Below, one piece after another: positions 34,353-46,184 of a DNA stretch of 64,000 nucleotides. Source of the stretch: Ligula intestinalis (lineage: Eukaryota > Platyhelminthes > Cestoda > Diphyllobothriidea > Diphyllobothriidae). The notes below the pieces were generated by a model that saw nothing but the letters and a program-made list of their open reading frames with translations, was not told where the DNA came from and made no database searches. The DNA is taken from assembly GCA_036362985.1 (NCBI GenBank), contig JAYGXS010000003.1:68694700-68758699 (forward strand), written 5' to 3'. The position numbers and the translations under genes were made by a program. How positions within the stretch are numbered: the stretch's first letter is position 1; each line of letters opens with the position of its first letter.

Positions 34353-35659
34353 GTAGCCTTGTTTCTTGTAGAGAATAGCATGTCGAGCCTCAAGCTCATT
34401 TTTCAACTGAATTAGCAGGTTACCACTTAGATTGGTAGAGTAGGGATCCGTGAACTGGGGCCCTCAAAGCCGGCAGATACATTTAGCATATTATCCTATT
34501 ATGCAGCTCTTAAAGGGAGTCATAACCTCGGCAGACGTGTGTGGCCGCAAGGGTTTGTTGAAATCTTGCAAAGAAACCTTCGTCTTCCGCACACGCATCA
34601 ACCTCGGGCGCGCTCCAACGGTCTTTTTTCAGTTGAATTGCAAAACTGTCTGCCGCAAATAATATGTTGCAGATTTCTGCGGGTCTACGCTTTGCTTTCG
34701 TCACTTAGTACGAGAGGAACAGTCTTAAGACCGTCATCTGACTAGGATTCCTCCTTCCCTAAAGCATGCTAGCATATGTTTTTTCGGTTTGCTTGGCGAA
34801 CACGTGCAGGCCTGTCGGGTCGAAATTCCAAGCGAGCACAATTGGCCCAGGCCGAGGCGGTCTTTGTGTAGGCGTCCGAACCCAAGTCGTAAACGGTGCC
34901 ACTGTACAAACCTGGTTGTTACCCGAGGGCGCTGAAAATTCCGTGAAACCATATGAAGCCTTCCTCTAGCCAGGTGGCTTTCAAGAACACAGTTCGCAGT
35001 GAAAAAAAGTATATTTGCTGCACCTTGTAACGCGGTAAATGTTGCTCTAAATACTTTTTGTGCGCTCTGCACAAAATAAATTCAGTAAGAAGGAAACGGT
35101 TGATATCTAACAGAAGTGGCCCATGATCTAATAAGAACACTTTGCCTTATAAGCTCGTTATATCTAGTTGACTTGCGTTATCTTTTAGCAATAGGAGTTT
35201 GATGGAAAGGTTCCTTTTGCGTGATCCCAGGGTAACGGAAATATCATAAGTCACAAAGCCGTTGCGCGAGATTCAGCATACAGTCTCTGACTATAACCCT
35301 CTGCTTGCATTCGGAGGGGTAGAGGAAAACGGTCTACTTTGATTAACGGCTATAGCGTACACATCACATGGAATGTGTCATCCCCTTGGAATCATTCTGT
35401 GTAGTCTTAGTGCGGCTTGAAGGTAAGACTTCATCACACTAAATAAAATCATGCCTTGGAGAAATGAAAGTTGAACAGTTGATTGCGTCCTGCAGTTGAC
35501 GATTCTGTGAAACTAAATAATCAAGGTTGACATTTTATCATCTGCTTCGTTAAGAGGTTCATTGCAGACTAAGGAGGTTGATTTCTGGCATGTATATATC
35601 GGTGCATAAAGTAAGTAAACTCGATATCCTTCCACTTCAGCAATTTGGCTGGCTCTAAG
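34353..35659. other. No recognised feature
   Basis: Unassigned sequence. The open frames overlap on both strands and show no family. Confidence 0.5.
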
Positions 35660-35830
35660 GTATTATTCAGTTGACCCAATTGTGAAAAACTCGTGGCCTC
35701 GGTTGGAGTCGAATCCAGACAGCAGGATAGGCTTTTGCGCAATCAACGCTCTACCATTGAGCTACGAGTCTCACCGTGAGCCATGCACGTTCACAACTTG
35801 GGTAAACTGAATTATTCTAATCTGCCGAAC
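35660..35830 (-). repeat. tRNA-like repeat (family T), minus copy
   Basis: The - strand has a clear tRNA-type A box (TAGCTCAATGGTAGAGCG) and B box (GGATTCGACTCC), followed by CACGAGTTTTTCACAATTGG and GTCAACTGAA. The acceptor arm does not pair well enough for a tRNA gene, so this is a tRNA-derived repeat. A + copy follows at once. Confidence 0.7.
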
Positions 35831-35839
35831 CCTCCTAAT

Positions 35840-36110
35840 CATGAAGTGAGCCTGGTAGTCATCCTGCTGAATTCTAGATGATTGCTTAGGAAATCCTGCC
35901 TGAGCAACCGGCTTGCTGCTCCGTAACGGTAGACTCCATACGCGCAGTAGGTTGGGCGGGTTAATCGACCCAAATGTGAGCCTTGCAGCTCAATGGTAGA
36001 GCGTTGGCTGTGCAAAAACATTCCCTGCCGTGTGGGTTCGACTCCCATCGAGGTCACGAGTTTTTTACGAGTGGGTCAACTAAATTATTCAAATCTGCCG
36101 AACCCTCCCA
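35840..36110 (+). repeat. tRNA-like repeat (family T), plus copy
   Basis: The + strand has AGCTCAATGGTAGAGCG and GGGTTCGACTCCC, then CACGAGTTTTTTACGAGTGG and GTCAACTAAATTATTC. The about 130 bases before the tRNA-like part are shared with the copy at 48715-48990. With the minus copy at 35660-35830 it forms a head-to-head inverted pair. Confidence 0.7.
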
Positions 36111-36454
36111 ATAATATCTAAGGTATTACACCTTTTGAACTAGATCGCCCTCCTGACATTGCTAGTTCCTCTTTGTCAGGGCAGTAATGGAGGGCTTCGT
36201 TGGCATGGGATACGTCGACATGCGGTTAATATACCCGGTGTTAGGTCATCAGACCTTGTATGTAGATGCCCGCGACTGGAACCACTCCTTCTGCTTTCTC
36301 TTACATTGGCAGCAAATAATTCTGATGTCCTCAGGTTCTGTGTGCGTCATCCGCGCAGATGACATAAATAATGGCATACTTACTACAATTCTGACGCATG
36401 ATGCGAGTTTAAGGGAATTACTACTTAAGAGACATGAAGACTTTATGCACGTGT

Positions 36455-36838
36455 CGAAAGGAGTGATTTTCGACAACAGAAGGCTCCTCCAAGACCAATT
36501 AATTTGGACAGTGTACTGTAGGATAGGAAAGGAGCTAACAAAAGGCTCTGCAGAACAGAGGGGCTCACAGTAGACAAAGCAGTTGTTATTGTGTGCTTTG
36601 TGCGTCTGCACAGGGTTAGAGGATCCTGGGGCATCCTCCAGCCAGTCATGAAAAGGTGCACAGCTCGCTAGACCAAAGGCAAGGCATCGACCCGAGCTAG
36701 AGGCATCACGCGACCGTGAGGTGGACCGTGCGGGTGGCTCGGAAAGGAAGGAGAGGCGGACAGTTACGCATGTGGATAGTTTGTGCGACCGCAAACTTGG
36801 CGGGCGAAGGAACCGTGAGTCAGTCATAGTGGTGCCAC
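36455..36838 (+). repeat. Dispersed repeat, family A (subfamily 2)
   Basis: Begins GTGTCGAAAGGAGTGATTTT, with TTCGACAACAGAAGGCTCC, GGACAGTGTACTGTA and AAAGGCAAGGCATCGACCCG shared with 30936-31330. It ends near GAGTCAGTCATAGTGG, which matches the GAGTCAGCGATAGTGG end of that copy. Confidence 0.75.
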
Positions 36839-37409
36839 ACATGTTTTAGATAAACCGGGTTTGGAGTTTAGTGGCATTTAAAACAGTGGCGGCTACTTAT
36901 ATTGCACCAGTAGTTGTTGTTCAGTGCATATGATCTTTGCGGATGGCAGGAAGGACATACAGCCAAAAGCGAGCGTCTTGATGTGAAAGAAATTTATTGT
37001 GATTATGCTCACTCATTCGAGTAACGCCTTCTAAGTGAAATCCTATTTTAGAATTCTGGTTGATGTCTTATGAGCTACATCACCCACCGTAGACCATTCA
37101 ATACTTTGGTTTGTGTGGAGCGGAGACGTGAACCTTACCACCCGAAACAGCTGCTTTGGTGACTTAATTGGAAATCGATGGTTTCCAGGCGAAGCTAACA
37201 GGAAGGGCAATATCATAACGTCATCTTATGAAGCTATACATCTTTACCTCCGAGTCCTTCGAAAAATTGTAACTGTAATAATTGTATTGAAAGTGCATCT
37301 GTACTTTCTGAGCCTCGACGTACTTTCTTCAATTGTTTGGAGTGTCATTTAGTTATTCAACACGTGAGCGTGCCCTTGAGCGTGAAGAGTGGTCCAAGGG
37401 AACTTAGTG
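36839..37409. other. No recognised feature
   Basis: Unassigned sequence between two repeats. Confidence 0.5.
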
Positions 37410-37740
37410 CAGGCCCGGTTCCCTAGGTGAAGTGAAGTCATAGGAGACCAGAGTGGAAGGAAGATTTTATTCTTTACAGAAGGAATGGGGAATAGGCAGG
37501 AATCAGTGGACTGTCGGACCGCAGGTCCATCCGCTAGGGCGGCTTGGTCCGGAGTGACGTCCTGAAGACAGTCAATGCATTGAGGTCCTTGTGAGTTGGC
37601 CTTGAGAGCCAATGAGCATACGGATTGAAGTCAGGCTACTGTGTGGTCCTTGCGTAGTCAGCATCCGTCCAACAGATAGATCGGGGCTTACCATCACGAG
37701 GGTCTGAGCGGACTTGGGCCACTACAAACTCGCAACTTAG
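37410..37740 (+). repeat. Dispersed repeat, family G, copy 1
   Basis: Shares the CGGTTCC start, GAAGTCATAGGAGACC, TTTATTCT, GGGGAATAGG, a GGACTGTCGGAC-like block and a GACTTGGGCCACTACA end with 45213-45565, with many changes. Confidence 0.6.
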
Positions 37741-38352
37741 CAATAACTTAGGCTATATCCCATATGCATGTGAGGGAAGCCCAAATTTTTTATATTTGCT
37801 GCACCCTAGCATCCCGTTGTATCCAGCTTCCTATTTAATTTTACATCTAGGATATTAATAAGAGCCGGTTAAACGATTCCATTAGTGTTGAATAGCATAT
37901 CACAGCTGAATAGTGTCTAAGATTTACACCAATTTGCGCAAGAACACCAGCGGTAAATTAAGGGAACAACAAGACACTTTCTAATAAACTTCTTCAGCCA
38001 TCTGTGTTGCATGTAATGAAAATCTCACTTCAGTTTCTGAACTCTAATGCAGTGGCTGGACGCCCCCTCATGTCCCTTGTATTGTAGCACGGTTCACTTT
38101 GGAGCACTCTCGTTTGCTTAGGTGATGGATTGTGCACCGCTGCCACCATTTGTACCTTTTTATGTTACTAGGTTAGTAGATGTGAAGATGTGCAAATGGC
38201 TGTCTCACGATTATCTTCGATCGTCACTGCACTCTGATTTTGACCCATCACAAGTATTTTACCCGAATGAATTTGGACCCAATAGACCGACCTAACAATC
38301 GCTCAGCGACGCTTTCGAAGTCTCGCTACGCCTCGCACGCGATAAGGAATAG
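37741..38352. other. No recognised feature
   Basis: Unassigned sequence. Confidence 0.5.
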
Positions 38353-38800
38353 GGTTTGTCAAAAGGAGGAGTGATCGTCGACTGCAGGAGCCCCAAAGTC
38401 AGAAGTCAGTGAAACCTATCAGTTTGGACAGTATCCTGTAGAAAAGGACCTACCAAAAGATTCTGCAGAAAAAAGCTGTCGCAATGAACAAGCCAGTTGG
38501 TTTGTGTGTGTGTGTGCTCTGGGCCTCTGCGCAGGCTTGCGGGACCCGGGAAGTCCTCCAGCCAATCAGGAGATGGTCCTCTCTGGTTGGCTCGAGTTCG
38601 CACGGGCACCCGCGGTAATGGCTCGACCTTGAGACGGGCCTAGGCGACCGATGCATGTGCACTCGTCGGCGGCGGTGAGCCTTGGTGCATGCTTGCCTGC
38701 GCGAAAGGAGTCATGTGCAGTCTGCAACTAGTCAGCCGAGGGTGCGGGCGGCAGCGCAAACCTCGACAGCGAAGAAAACGTGTCAGCGCAGGGGCTGGTC
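38353..38800 (+). repeat. Dispersed repeat, family A (subfamily 2)
   Basis: Shares GGAGTGATCGTCGACT, TTTGGACAGTATCCTGTA, GCAGAA and CCTCCAGCCAATCAGGA with the other two subfamily 2 copies. It ends near GCAGCGAAGAAAA-like sequence, as at 31,300. Confidence 0.7.
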
Positions 38801-38964
38801 TCGGGACCGCAACAGGTTTACTTACGCACATGGTCAGCGTGAACCCTTGTCAAGCACAAATCTGTTTCGTTTCTAACTTGCTGCATCTAAATGAGCACTA
38901 AATGAGGTGCTCAGTGTTCGCGTTATGGGACCCGAAAGCCCCGCCAGCAGCTATTCGGCGGCTA

Positions 38965-39165
38965 GAAAGATAGGCATGATAGCATTACCGGTAAATACAA
39001 AAAAGACTGGAATGTCCATTTCTGGCTCATTAACTGTCATTAGCCAGCTCAAGGCAACTCCAGGTTTGGTGACCTCTGAGACTCCTAACCGCGTTCTATT
39101 GGTTACAAGTCCAATCTTCCAACCACTGAGCCACGGGCTCGTTTTCTTGGTGGTTTCCCTAGGCT
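38965..39165 (-). repeat. tRNA-derived SINE-like repeat (family B)
   Basis: On the - strand a tRNA-like head (CGTGGCTCAGTGGTTGG) is followed by the family B body, with GCTAATGACAGTTAATG, CCAGAAATGGACATTCCAGT and TTTACCGGTAATGC. The same body is found at 48.1, 48.3 and 57.5 kb. Confidence 0.7.
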
Positions 39166-39459
39166 TTACCGGTAATGTTGTTCCGGCTTTATTCTTCTCC
39201 ATCCCTTCCGACCGGTCACCTTTGAACCACTTTTTAATATTTCTCCTAAGGTTACTTCCGAAAACCATGAAGTCAGAGATAGAGGCAGATAGCGGACACA
39301 GACTTAACGACCCATGTTTTACAACCGACTACGAAAGCTCGTGACGTATGTGAGAGATCCTGATTGGCAGCTTAGCCACTGCTTCATAAAAGTACTGTGG
39401 CTGCTATGAAGTCGCCACCGCCGTTAGTCGATATATTCAATGACGGAGTTGAAAAGGAA

Positions 39460-39545
39460 CTTACCGTTCTGGCGTTAGGTTTGTATAGTCGTGGCGCGAA
39501 GTGCCGGGCACACCTTCAATTTACATGCGCAACAACTTTACGTTA
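39460..39545 (+). repeat. Short dispersed repeat, copy 2
   Basis: Matches 33070-33170 (CTTACCGTTCTGGCGTTAG, GGCGCGAAGTGCCGGGCACACC). Confidence 0.55.
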
Positions 39546-42239
39546 ATTTATTTTATTCGGTTTTCTTAACTTATTGATAGTTAAGTTCAGTTTTTACTTC
39601 ATCCTTATGTTTTCTATTTTTATTTTAGTTTTAAGTTATTTTTCTTTCAGTGAGTTTATCTTCATTTAGGTTACGTTTTTAGTTAATTCATTGAAGAGTT
39701 AGCTAGTTATTTTTTAATTTATTTATTTCCCAATATTTGCATAGTTGCATAGGTTAAATATGGTGCGCATTTTGTTGACAAACATTTAATTATTTAACTA
39801 ATTATTCCTGATTTTCTACTTTTATAAACTGTATTTTTTATTCATATTTATTTTTCTGTGCATTAGTCCGACTGGGGCTTTCGAGTGCTGATCTGGGACC
39901 CAGAGTAGGATTCAACCTAAATGTCATTTGTTTGCATAGCTCAGAGTCGGTGCAGCTCAGTCATGCTCTGCCCCCTTTCCGTTTCCAGATTCGTTGAATT
40001 ACTTTGCTCATACATCTATTAGTTTAGGAATATCGCCTGGTTGAGCACGTATGACTGTATGCCCCTGCTAACAGAACTTAGCATCGTTCGTCCCCTTAGG
40101 AAGTGAAGTCGCCATGGTGAGACTTTGGTTGGAAGTTATTTTCAAAAAACAATCGTGCAGCAAATGAAGTTTGACTAAGTGATAAATATGGATGTAAGTT
40201 ATACACACGCATGCTGTTCTACATCCTGGAGTGAACAAAAGGTGAGATTTTTGCCAAGCAAAAAGTAAATGAACGCTCCATTTTATGCTTCTTCTCTCAA
40301 CAAAAATGAAGTCTAGTAGACGTAGAATATCATGACTGTCACCTACAAAGCGCAGGAAGCTCCCTGTTACCGAACTATAAACCTCAGAAACCGAGAGGGT
40401 GCATGAAAATTTGCTACAGCGAAGCCGGAGCCCAGACATTATTGAGCAGAATGAACCAGTTCTGAAGTTCCTTATTCCTAGAAGAATGCCACCATGTCTT
40501 TCAGTGCCTTAGACCAATAAAGTTCAGATAGCATCATGCTGAGGGTCTAATTTGGGTGACCTCACAAAGTGTTTGAAAATTTGCAACAAGTGCTGACAAA
40601 TGACGTACTGAAAATGTGAGGAGAGTTTCTTGTGTCATTTTAGACGAGAGGAATCCTATGCTCCTTTACATTGGCGGAAGGCAGCTTGCCACTGAATGGA
40701 TGTTTAAGCAAAAAACAAAGTTTTCAAGGCGCATAAACAGCTTTTCCCTTTCAGACAACCTGCGCATTACTCGCGGAAGTGTTCCTTATAACTATTGATC
40801 CAGCGTATAACTTCACGATATTCGTAGACCCAGTCGAGTGGAAATGCACCGATTTGGCGTCCCCCAGACACGTACATCCGATCTGACATTCATCATCCTT
40901 CCCCTCACCCCAACACTAACTGTGAAAAGTTTATCCTTCCCCCTGCTGTGGACGTCTGTCTCTCTACCTACCCCCACCAAACGCTCTAATACGACAATCC
41001 CATTCCCCACTTTTCATTTCGTCTGAGGACCGGTCGATGTGCCTGCTTAAAAGTTCACGAGTACAAATCGATTTTCCGAAGACCTTCTTTCTTTAAATTA
41101 TATCATCCCGGAATACAAACTATTTCAGTCATCCAGGATTCGTGTGCGTTAGGGCTGCATCCGAAATGCCAAAAAGCTATATTTCTCTTCAAACATCAAA
41201 AATGGAAAGATATTGCCTGTCTGTAGGTAGAGGCTTCCTACTTTGCATTTCCGCCCGCTTTAACTAGGTGCAAATCTTTTTAGCACATGTTCCTCCTGTT
41301 CACACATTCCCTGCATTGCTGGGCTGACCTGAGTATGCCCTGCATTCAAGCCCGTTCGACCGAATTTTTGGAGTTAAAAATCGGTTTAAAAATATGGCAC
41401 GCGTCTCCGCGACAAAAACGGCCTTGCGCCTGTCATAATACGGTCGGATGGTCAACTCCTCAGAAAAAATCCGCAGGCAATAAGCATGGATAACATAGAT
41501 TTGGGTGATTAAAAGGACTCTTTTCATCTGAGGTCGCCGTGCACAAAGAGCGTTGCGGCAGGCTTGGTAGTTTACTTTTACCTGCGACAGAATGGCTCAA
41601 CAGGGATTTTTCTAACACTGCACCTCAGAAAGACGAGAACTGTATTGCCAGGGTCCCCTTTTTGGTTGAATTTCTAGTTTATTTTTAGGTAATGCCTACC
41701 ACCAGTTGCTGTTGAGGGCTACTCATTTAAGGTTTGAATTTAATCTTCTAAATACCTTCATCGCTTCTTTGGAAGCTTTTAAACTTCAGGAAATGGGCAC
41801 ATTTGAACTTCAGGAAGGAGAACGTACTGTGCTTTGAATGTGTCCTTTCTAAACTTTCGAAACCAACACAAGATCATCGTTCAAAGTACCCGTCATCGCC
41901 CGTCTATTGTTAACAGTTAAACTATTTATTTAATTTTGCCTCACAATTTCTCGAATTAACACTTGTTTTTCTTTATACCAGAACCTTGTACAGAAAGCCT
42001 AGTTGTGAGTAATTGAATCAGTTATTTTCGTTCTTGTCGTTAAGTGTCCTTATTATTGGCAAAATTTATACATTTTCAGCACGCATCAAAATGTCTCCTT
42101 GGTTTCAGAATACTAGCTAAAATACTTTTAAATGCTTTAATGTAGAATAAAACCATTTGACAAAATCTACAGTTGCATAAGTTTGGAAGTAAGAATAAGG
42201 CCACACTCATTTGAGGAAACCGTGAGTAATCAGCCCTGG
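39546..42239. other. No recognised gene; A/T-rich in the first 350 bases
   Basis: From about 39,540 to 39,880 the sequence is strongly A/T-rich with many TTTA and TTAT runs. The rest is unremarkable. I see no coding exon, tRNA or known element. Confidence 0.5.
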
Positions 42240-42898
42240 CGTGCCTTCGAAAAGATACCGAGACAGAATTCAGAATAAGCAAAACGAGAGAAGAAGCCAA
42301 GTCCAACTGGTCCAAACGTTTGGCGGGCCCTTCCATACGTGAAGAATGTTTCGGAAGCGGTCAGCCGTCTCCTCGCCCCACTCGGAGTTGGAGTTGCGCA
42401 CAGGCCAGAAGCAAACATCAGGCGCCGGGTCATGAGGCTGAAAGACCCACTGCCACGGCAAGAAACGGCTGGAGTCGTTTACCGGATCTGGTGCAGTTGT
42501 GGACAACGAAACTACGTCGGAGAAAGCGATAGATTACTCCGGACGCGAATGCCCGAGCATGCAGCGGCGGTGAGGAAGAAAGACCCCAACTCCCAGGTTG
42601 CAGCTCACTCGACGGGACCCTGACATATTTTCAAGTTTGACGAGGACAAAATCCTCGCAAGAGGTGACAACCGCGTGAGTCGCGAGCTGCTCGAGTCATA
42701 GTTCTCCGGCTCCCAGCCTATCAACAAGCGCAACGATTTGGCGTTCCCATACGGTGTACTGAGACATTTCCTGAGCAAGAGAATCAGTCACGTGGGAAGG
42801 ACTGGGCGCAACGGCAACTCTGACGACAGCGGGCATAATTGTCGCGCAATTATCAACTCCACATCTGACGCGGAAAGAACGCCGTGATAATAAATGAG
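42240..42898 (+). pseudogene. Penelope-like element, GIY-YIG endonuclease fragment
   Basis: The + strand reads VWRALPYVKNVSEAVSRLL, LGVGVAHRPEANIRR, LKDPLPRQETAGVVYRIWC, then YVGESDRLLRTRMPEH and QVAAHSTGP. In the same frame follow HIFKFDEDKILARG, SRELLES, FSGSQPINKRNDLAF and PYGVLRH. These are the same blocks as at 12.8-13.3 kb: the RT-distal linker and the GIY-YIG nuclease that nicks the target. Three or more single-base stops break the frame (TAA near 42,270, TGA after STGP, TAG after RELLES). The RT is absent. The element's 3' terminal repeat with a hammerhead-like motif follows at 42985-43150. Confidence 0.87.
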
Positions 42899-42984
42899 CC
42901 ATCACCGCACCAATTAAGACCTTAAGTGGTGGCTAAAGGAACTGACAATTATAGTACGCATGCGGTTGACCGCTACGAACTATA

Positions 42985-43150
42985 AATACCGTGTTATCTG
43001 TGCATGTATCACCCTATCTGCGCATGTTTCAGACTGTTCTTCGATTACCCATGATTAAGGAGCCCCGAGGGAATCCGAAACGTCAGGCAAATAAAACTCT
43101 TGTTCAAGTGATCGCATCTTCGTCTTCTGAACTGCTTCCTGGGAATCGAA
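42985..43150 (+). repeat. 3' terminal repeat of the Penelope-like element
   Basis: About 90 bases after the nuclease frame begins a segment shared with 56745-56866 and continuing to GAACTGCTTCCTGGGAATC, which matches the outer end of the 56.7 kb copy in reverse complement. This links the free-standing hairpin at 56.7 kb to this Penelope-like family. Confidence 0.75.
43044..43090 (+). ncRNA. Degenerate hammerhead-like motif
   Basis: CCCATGATTA, then a partly decayed helix II (GGAGCCCCGAGGGAATCC), then GAAAC-GTC and AGG. The GAAACGTC half is typical of Penelope hammerheads. The CTGANGA half reads ATGATTA, so two core bases differ and it is probably inactive. Confidence 0.45.
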
Positions 43151-43997
43151 TATTCGCTACTATTGGCAAAACATTTAATTTAGTACTGCATGCTGGATAG
43201 GAAAGGGTAGATGAAAACACTAATATTCGGTCTGGAACTCGTGGAACATTAGACGTTTCTGGCTGAACTTATCGATTTCGTTACTTCCACAATTACTTCT
43301 CAGGGTACCTATGAAAGCAAGTAGAGGAGATATCTACACAAGTAAATATAACTTCCTGGCGTATAAGCTCCAAATAAATCGATACTCCTGCTTCATTTGA
43401 CTGGCTGCAGATAGCAGAATACTCATCGTACAGACAAAATTACACAACATCTTTGTCCACCGTGAATATCCGTTTTCAGGGACGGCAAACTTTAGTGAAG
43501 GCATTTACTGTTCAAACCGACTTTGTCTGGCTGTACTTTCGGTACAGACTTTACCATGTCGACGTTTCCGTCCTCTTCTACTCCAAAAATGGTTTTTAAC
43601 TTATTCTATGCTTTCTTGCCTGTGCTCTATGAGTCGAGCTAATCTATCCATTTATCTTTGTTTCTAAAAAAGTATGAGAGTACATAACACCCTTTTGTCG
43701 TGCGCTCTAGTGTTCTTCTCCCCATGATTTCGTTAGTGTACAGTCTGAACTCTGTTCCATGTTAATTATTTCAGAACAGTCAGATCGGTTGGTTAGGGAA
43801 GTCATTACTTATTTCGGTTCCACCTGAAATTGGAAACTTATATTCTTTATGGGCAGTGAGTAATTAACAGGCGAAAGCTATCAGGCTGTAGTGGATAGAG
43901 TGACTATCACTCCGGACCACCCCTTAATCTACCTATAATGCAGGTGGCTTTAGGCTGTGTAACCTTCTCCGTTTGCAGATTTATAATATTAGATAGT
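43151..43997. other. No recognised feature
   Basis: Unassigned sequence. Confidence 0.5.
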
Positions 43998-44350
43998 AAA
44001 GTATGGTAAGTTACAACATTAATACATGATATTATAGTCTGCCCGTTGGCAGCATGTGCATATTACGCAGTGGGTTGACAGGTTTCAGCCCACATACACA
44101 CGCATATTTTGGTATATGCCTATAGACCTTAACTATAGTGATGTATATCGTGGGCAGAAATTAATTTCTAAGGAAATTAAAAAGCTGATTTCTCAAAACT
44201 GGTATATCAACCAGAATGCAAACAGGGAAAGCTGGGGTAACAACTGGTGAGCCGCATTCCTCAAAACTGTGACAAGCAGCTGCACAATACCGGCGAAACG
44301 CGTGTCCGGGCTTTTTAGCTAGGACCTGGGTTATTAGTATGGTAAGTTAA
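43998..44350 (+). repeat. Foldback family C, copy with one arm
   Basis: Starts with ATGGTAAGTTACAACATTAA, has the internal segment (open for about 64 codons, with MPIDLNYSDVYRGQKLISK) and ends with the 3' arm, from CACAATACCGGCGAAACGCG to TTATTAGTATGGTAAGTTA. The long 5' arm is missing. Confidence 0.65.
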
Positions 44351-45212
44351 AGTATCAATATAGTCTCTCCATTCATGCGGACAAATTTTCCTGGTCACTT
44401 CACACTGAATCATCTTTAAGTAGAAGTAGAAAAACAATGCATTAGGCTCCACTTTCAATCCTGCTTTTCTGCTACTTAACCATTGATCCGGCGTATTCTT
44501 TTAGGAATGCAGTCTTCATCCTCAATCTTAGTGCTCNNNNNNNNNNCAGCCAATGCATGTCAGGAAACCGTGTTGGCCCCTCTTTGACCAGTGCAGCAAG
44601 TGTCATTCTGGGGAGGGGGAAGGGGTAGTCTAAAGTCAGTCCAACCGATTATTTTGCCGGTATGTACGCAAACTTCCTGCCAGAAGCGTCAATGCTTGAT
44701 CAAATGATGTGCAAACTCGAAGAGGTAAGATGATTCCTCTTGCATCAATTCATTTGGTTATAAGGTTGCGACCTGAAATATGAGTGCTGAAAGTGCACAA
44801 TACTGGTTCCTCTCGGTAGACTTAGGATCGTTTGGCGCTGATTTCGACCATGTCGACTTCATCTCCTATAGCAGGACTGGAGCACGTACGGTGACTTATG
44901 CGTGAATAAGTCTATCCTGATGATAATCTTTTGTGACATCTACCGCACTCCTTCCTCTGACCTATCTAAGCTCGCTGGCAAGGCTGAGTCAGGATGCTCG
45001 AGATCAGGTGCAGTGGGTGTAAAAGCTAAACAACATGTCTACGTGTGCCACGGAAGCCGAACCATATTTTCATAAAAACAAAAGGTTGTCATCTCGAATC
45101 CCATCTAATGTGGACCCTATTAAGGATGCACCACTGTAGGTTGGCATTTCGTTCGGAGAGGAACTATCGCGGGGGAGTTGAATAAATTAAACCCTAGTAA
45201 CTGTGATCTTCA
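44351..45212. other. No recognised feature; small assembly gap
   Basis: Unassigned sequence. Bases 44537-44546 are ten N. Confidence 0.6.
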
Positions 45213-45565
45213 GGCCTCGGTTCCTTAGAGGAGAAGATAAGTCATAGGAGGCCGGAATGGTAGAAGCAGTTTATTCTGTATAGAAGAAAGTGGAGAATAG
45301 GTATGAATAATTTGACTGTCAGACAAGCGAGCAGCCACCAGATATAGCGCTGCTTCTGAAGTGGGGTGACCCCGGGAATTGCCACAGCGTCTAGAGCGGC
45401 CTTTGTTTGAGCCGGCCCTGAAATGTGATCAGCCAGACCGCGTGTACAGGCGGAGGCATGTGCGCACCTTAGCAGCACTGAGCGTCCACAGCGGCTACCC
45501 AAAAAGTAGGTCGAGACCTGACATCACGTGAGAGTCTGCGTGAACTTGGACCACAACAGACCAAG
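45213..45565 (+). repeat. Dispersed repeat, family G, copy 2
   Basis: Related to 37410-37740: CGGTTCCTTAGAGGAGAAG, AAGTCATAGGAGGCC, TTTATTCTGTA, GGAGAATAGG, GACTGTCAGAC and GAACTTGGACCACAACAGA. Confidence 0.6.
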
Positions 45566-46149
45566 TTATTTCGTCAGCTGATGATAGCCTTCCAAGCCAC
45601 GAATTTTAGCGCATCGTGATAGTTTTATAAACGTGTTAGCTTGCTTACATTGAGGAATGTGCTGAGTTGCTGTGGGAATTGAATCCCAGAGTGGAGCTCA
45701 CTACCTCTCTCTCTCTGTCCTTTTTCGGGCACCGCTGCACTGTCCGAGCCGGCCGGTGACTGGCATAGCGTGAGCATGCACCTATGCGTGCCATCGCAAG
45801 CCATGCGTGGCATTTGGTGTGAGATTCGCGAACTCTGCACAGCCCAAGTAGAACGTGCCGTGCCCTAATCTGGGGCCCGTGTTGGTTCAGCGCACCTCCC
45901 GTCAGGCCCCCTGATAGGTAAAGGGGGCGAAGTTAGAATGTCAGGCGTGCAAGAACCGACACCTTTGTTTGGCCCTTTGCTCTTCTTATCATACGCAGGA
46001 TACAGCTCATGGGCTATCTGAAACTAACGCTTACTTCAGATGAAGGCGCACAACTATGACTCATCGGCACAGGATTTGGCATTTCTGCACAATTCTAGCG
46101 CTCACTAGCTATTCATTCAATGAATTATTTAGCATTTAGGGTCGGCACT

Positions 46150-46184
<35 letters not shown>

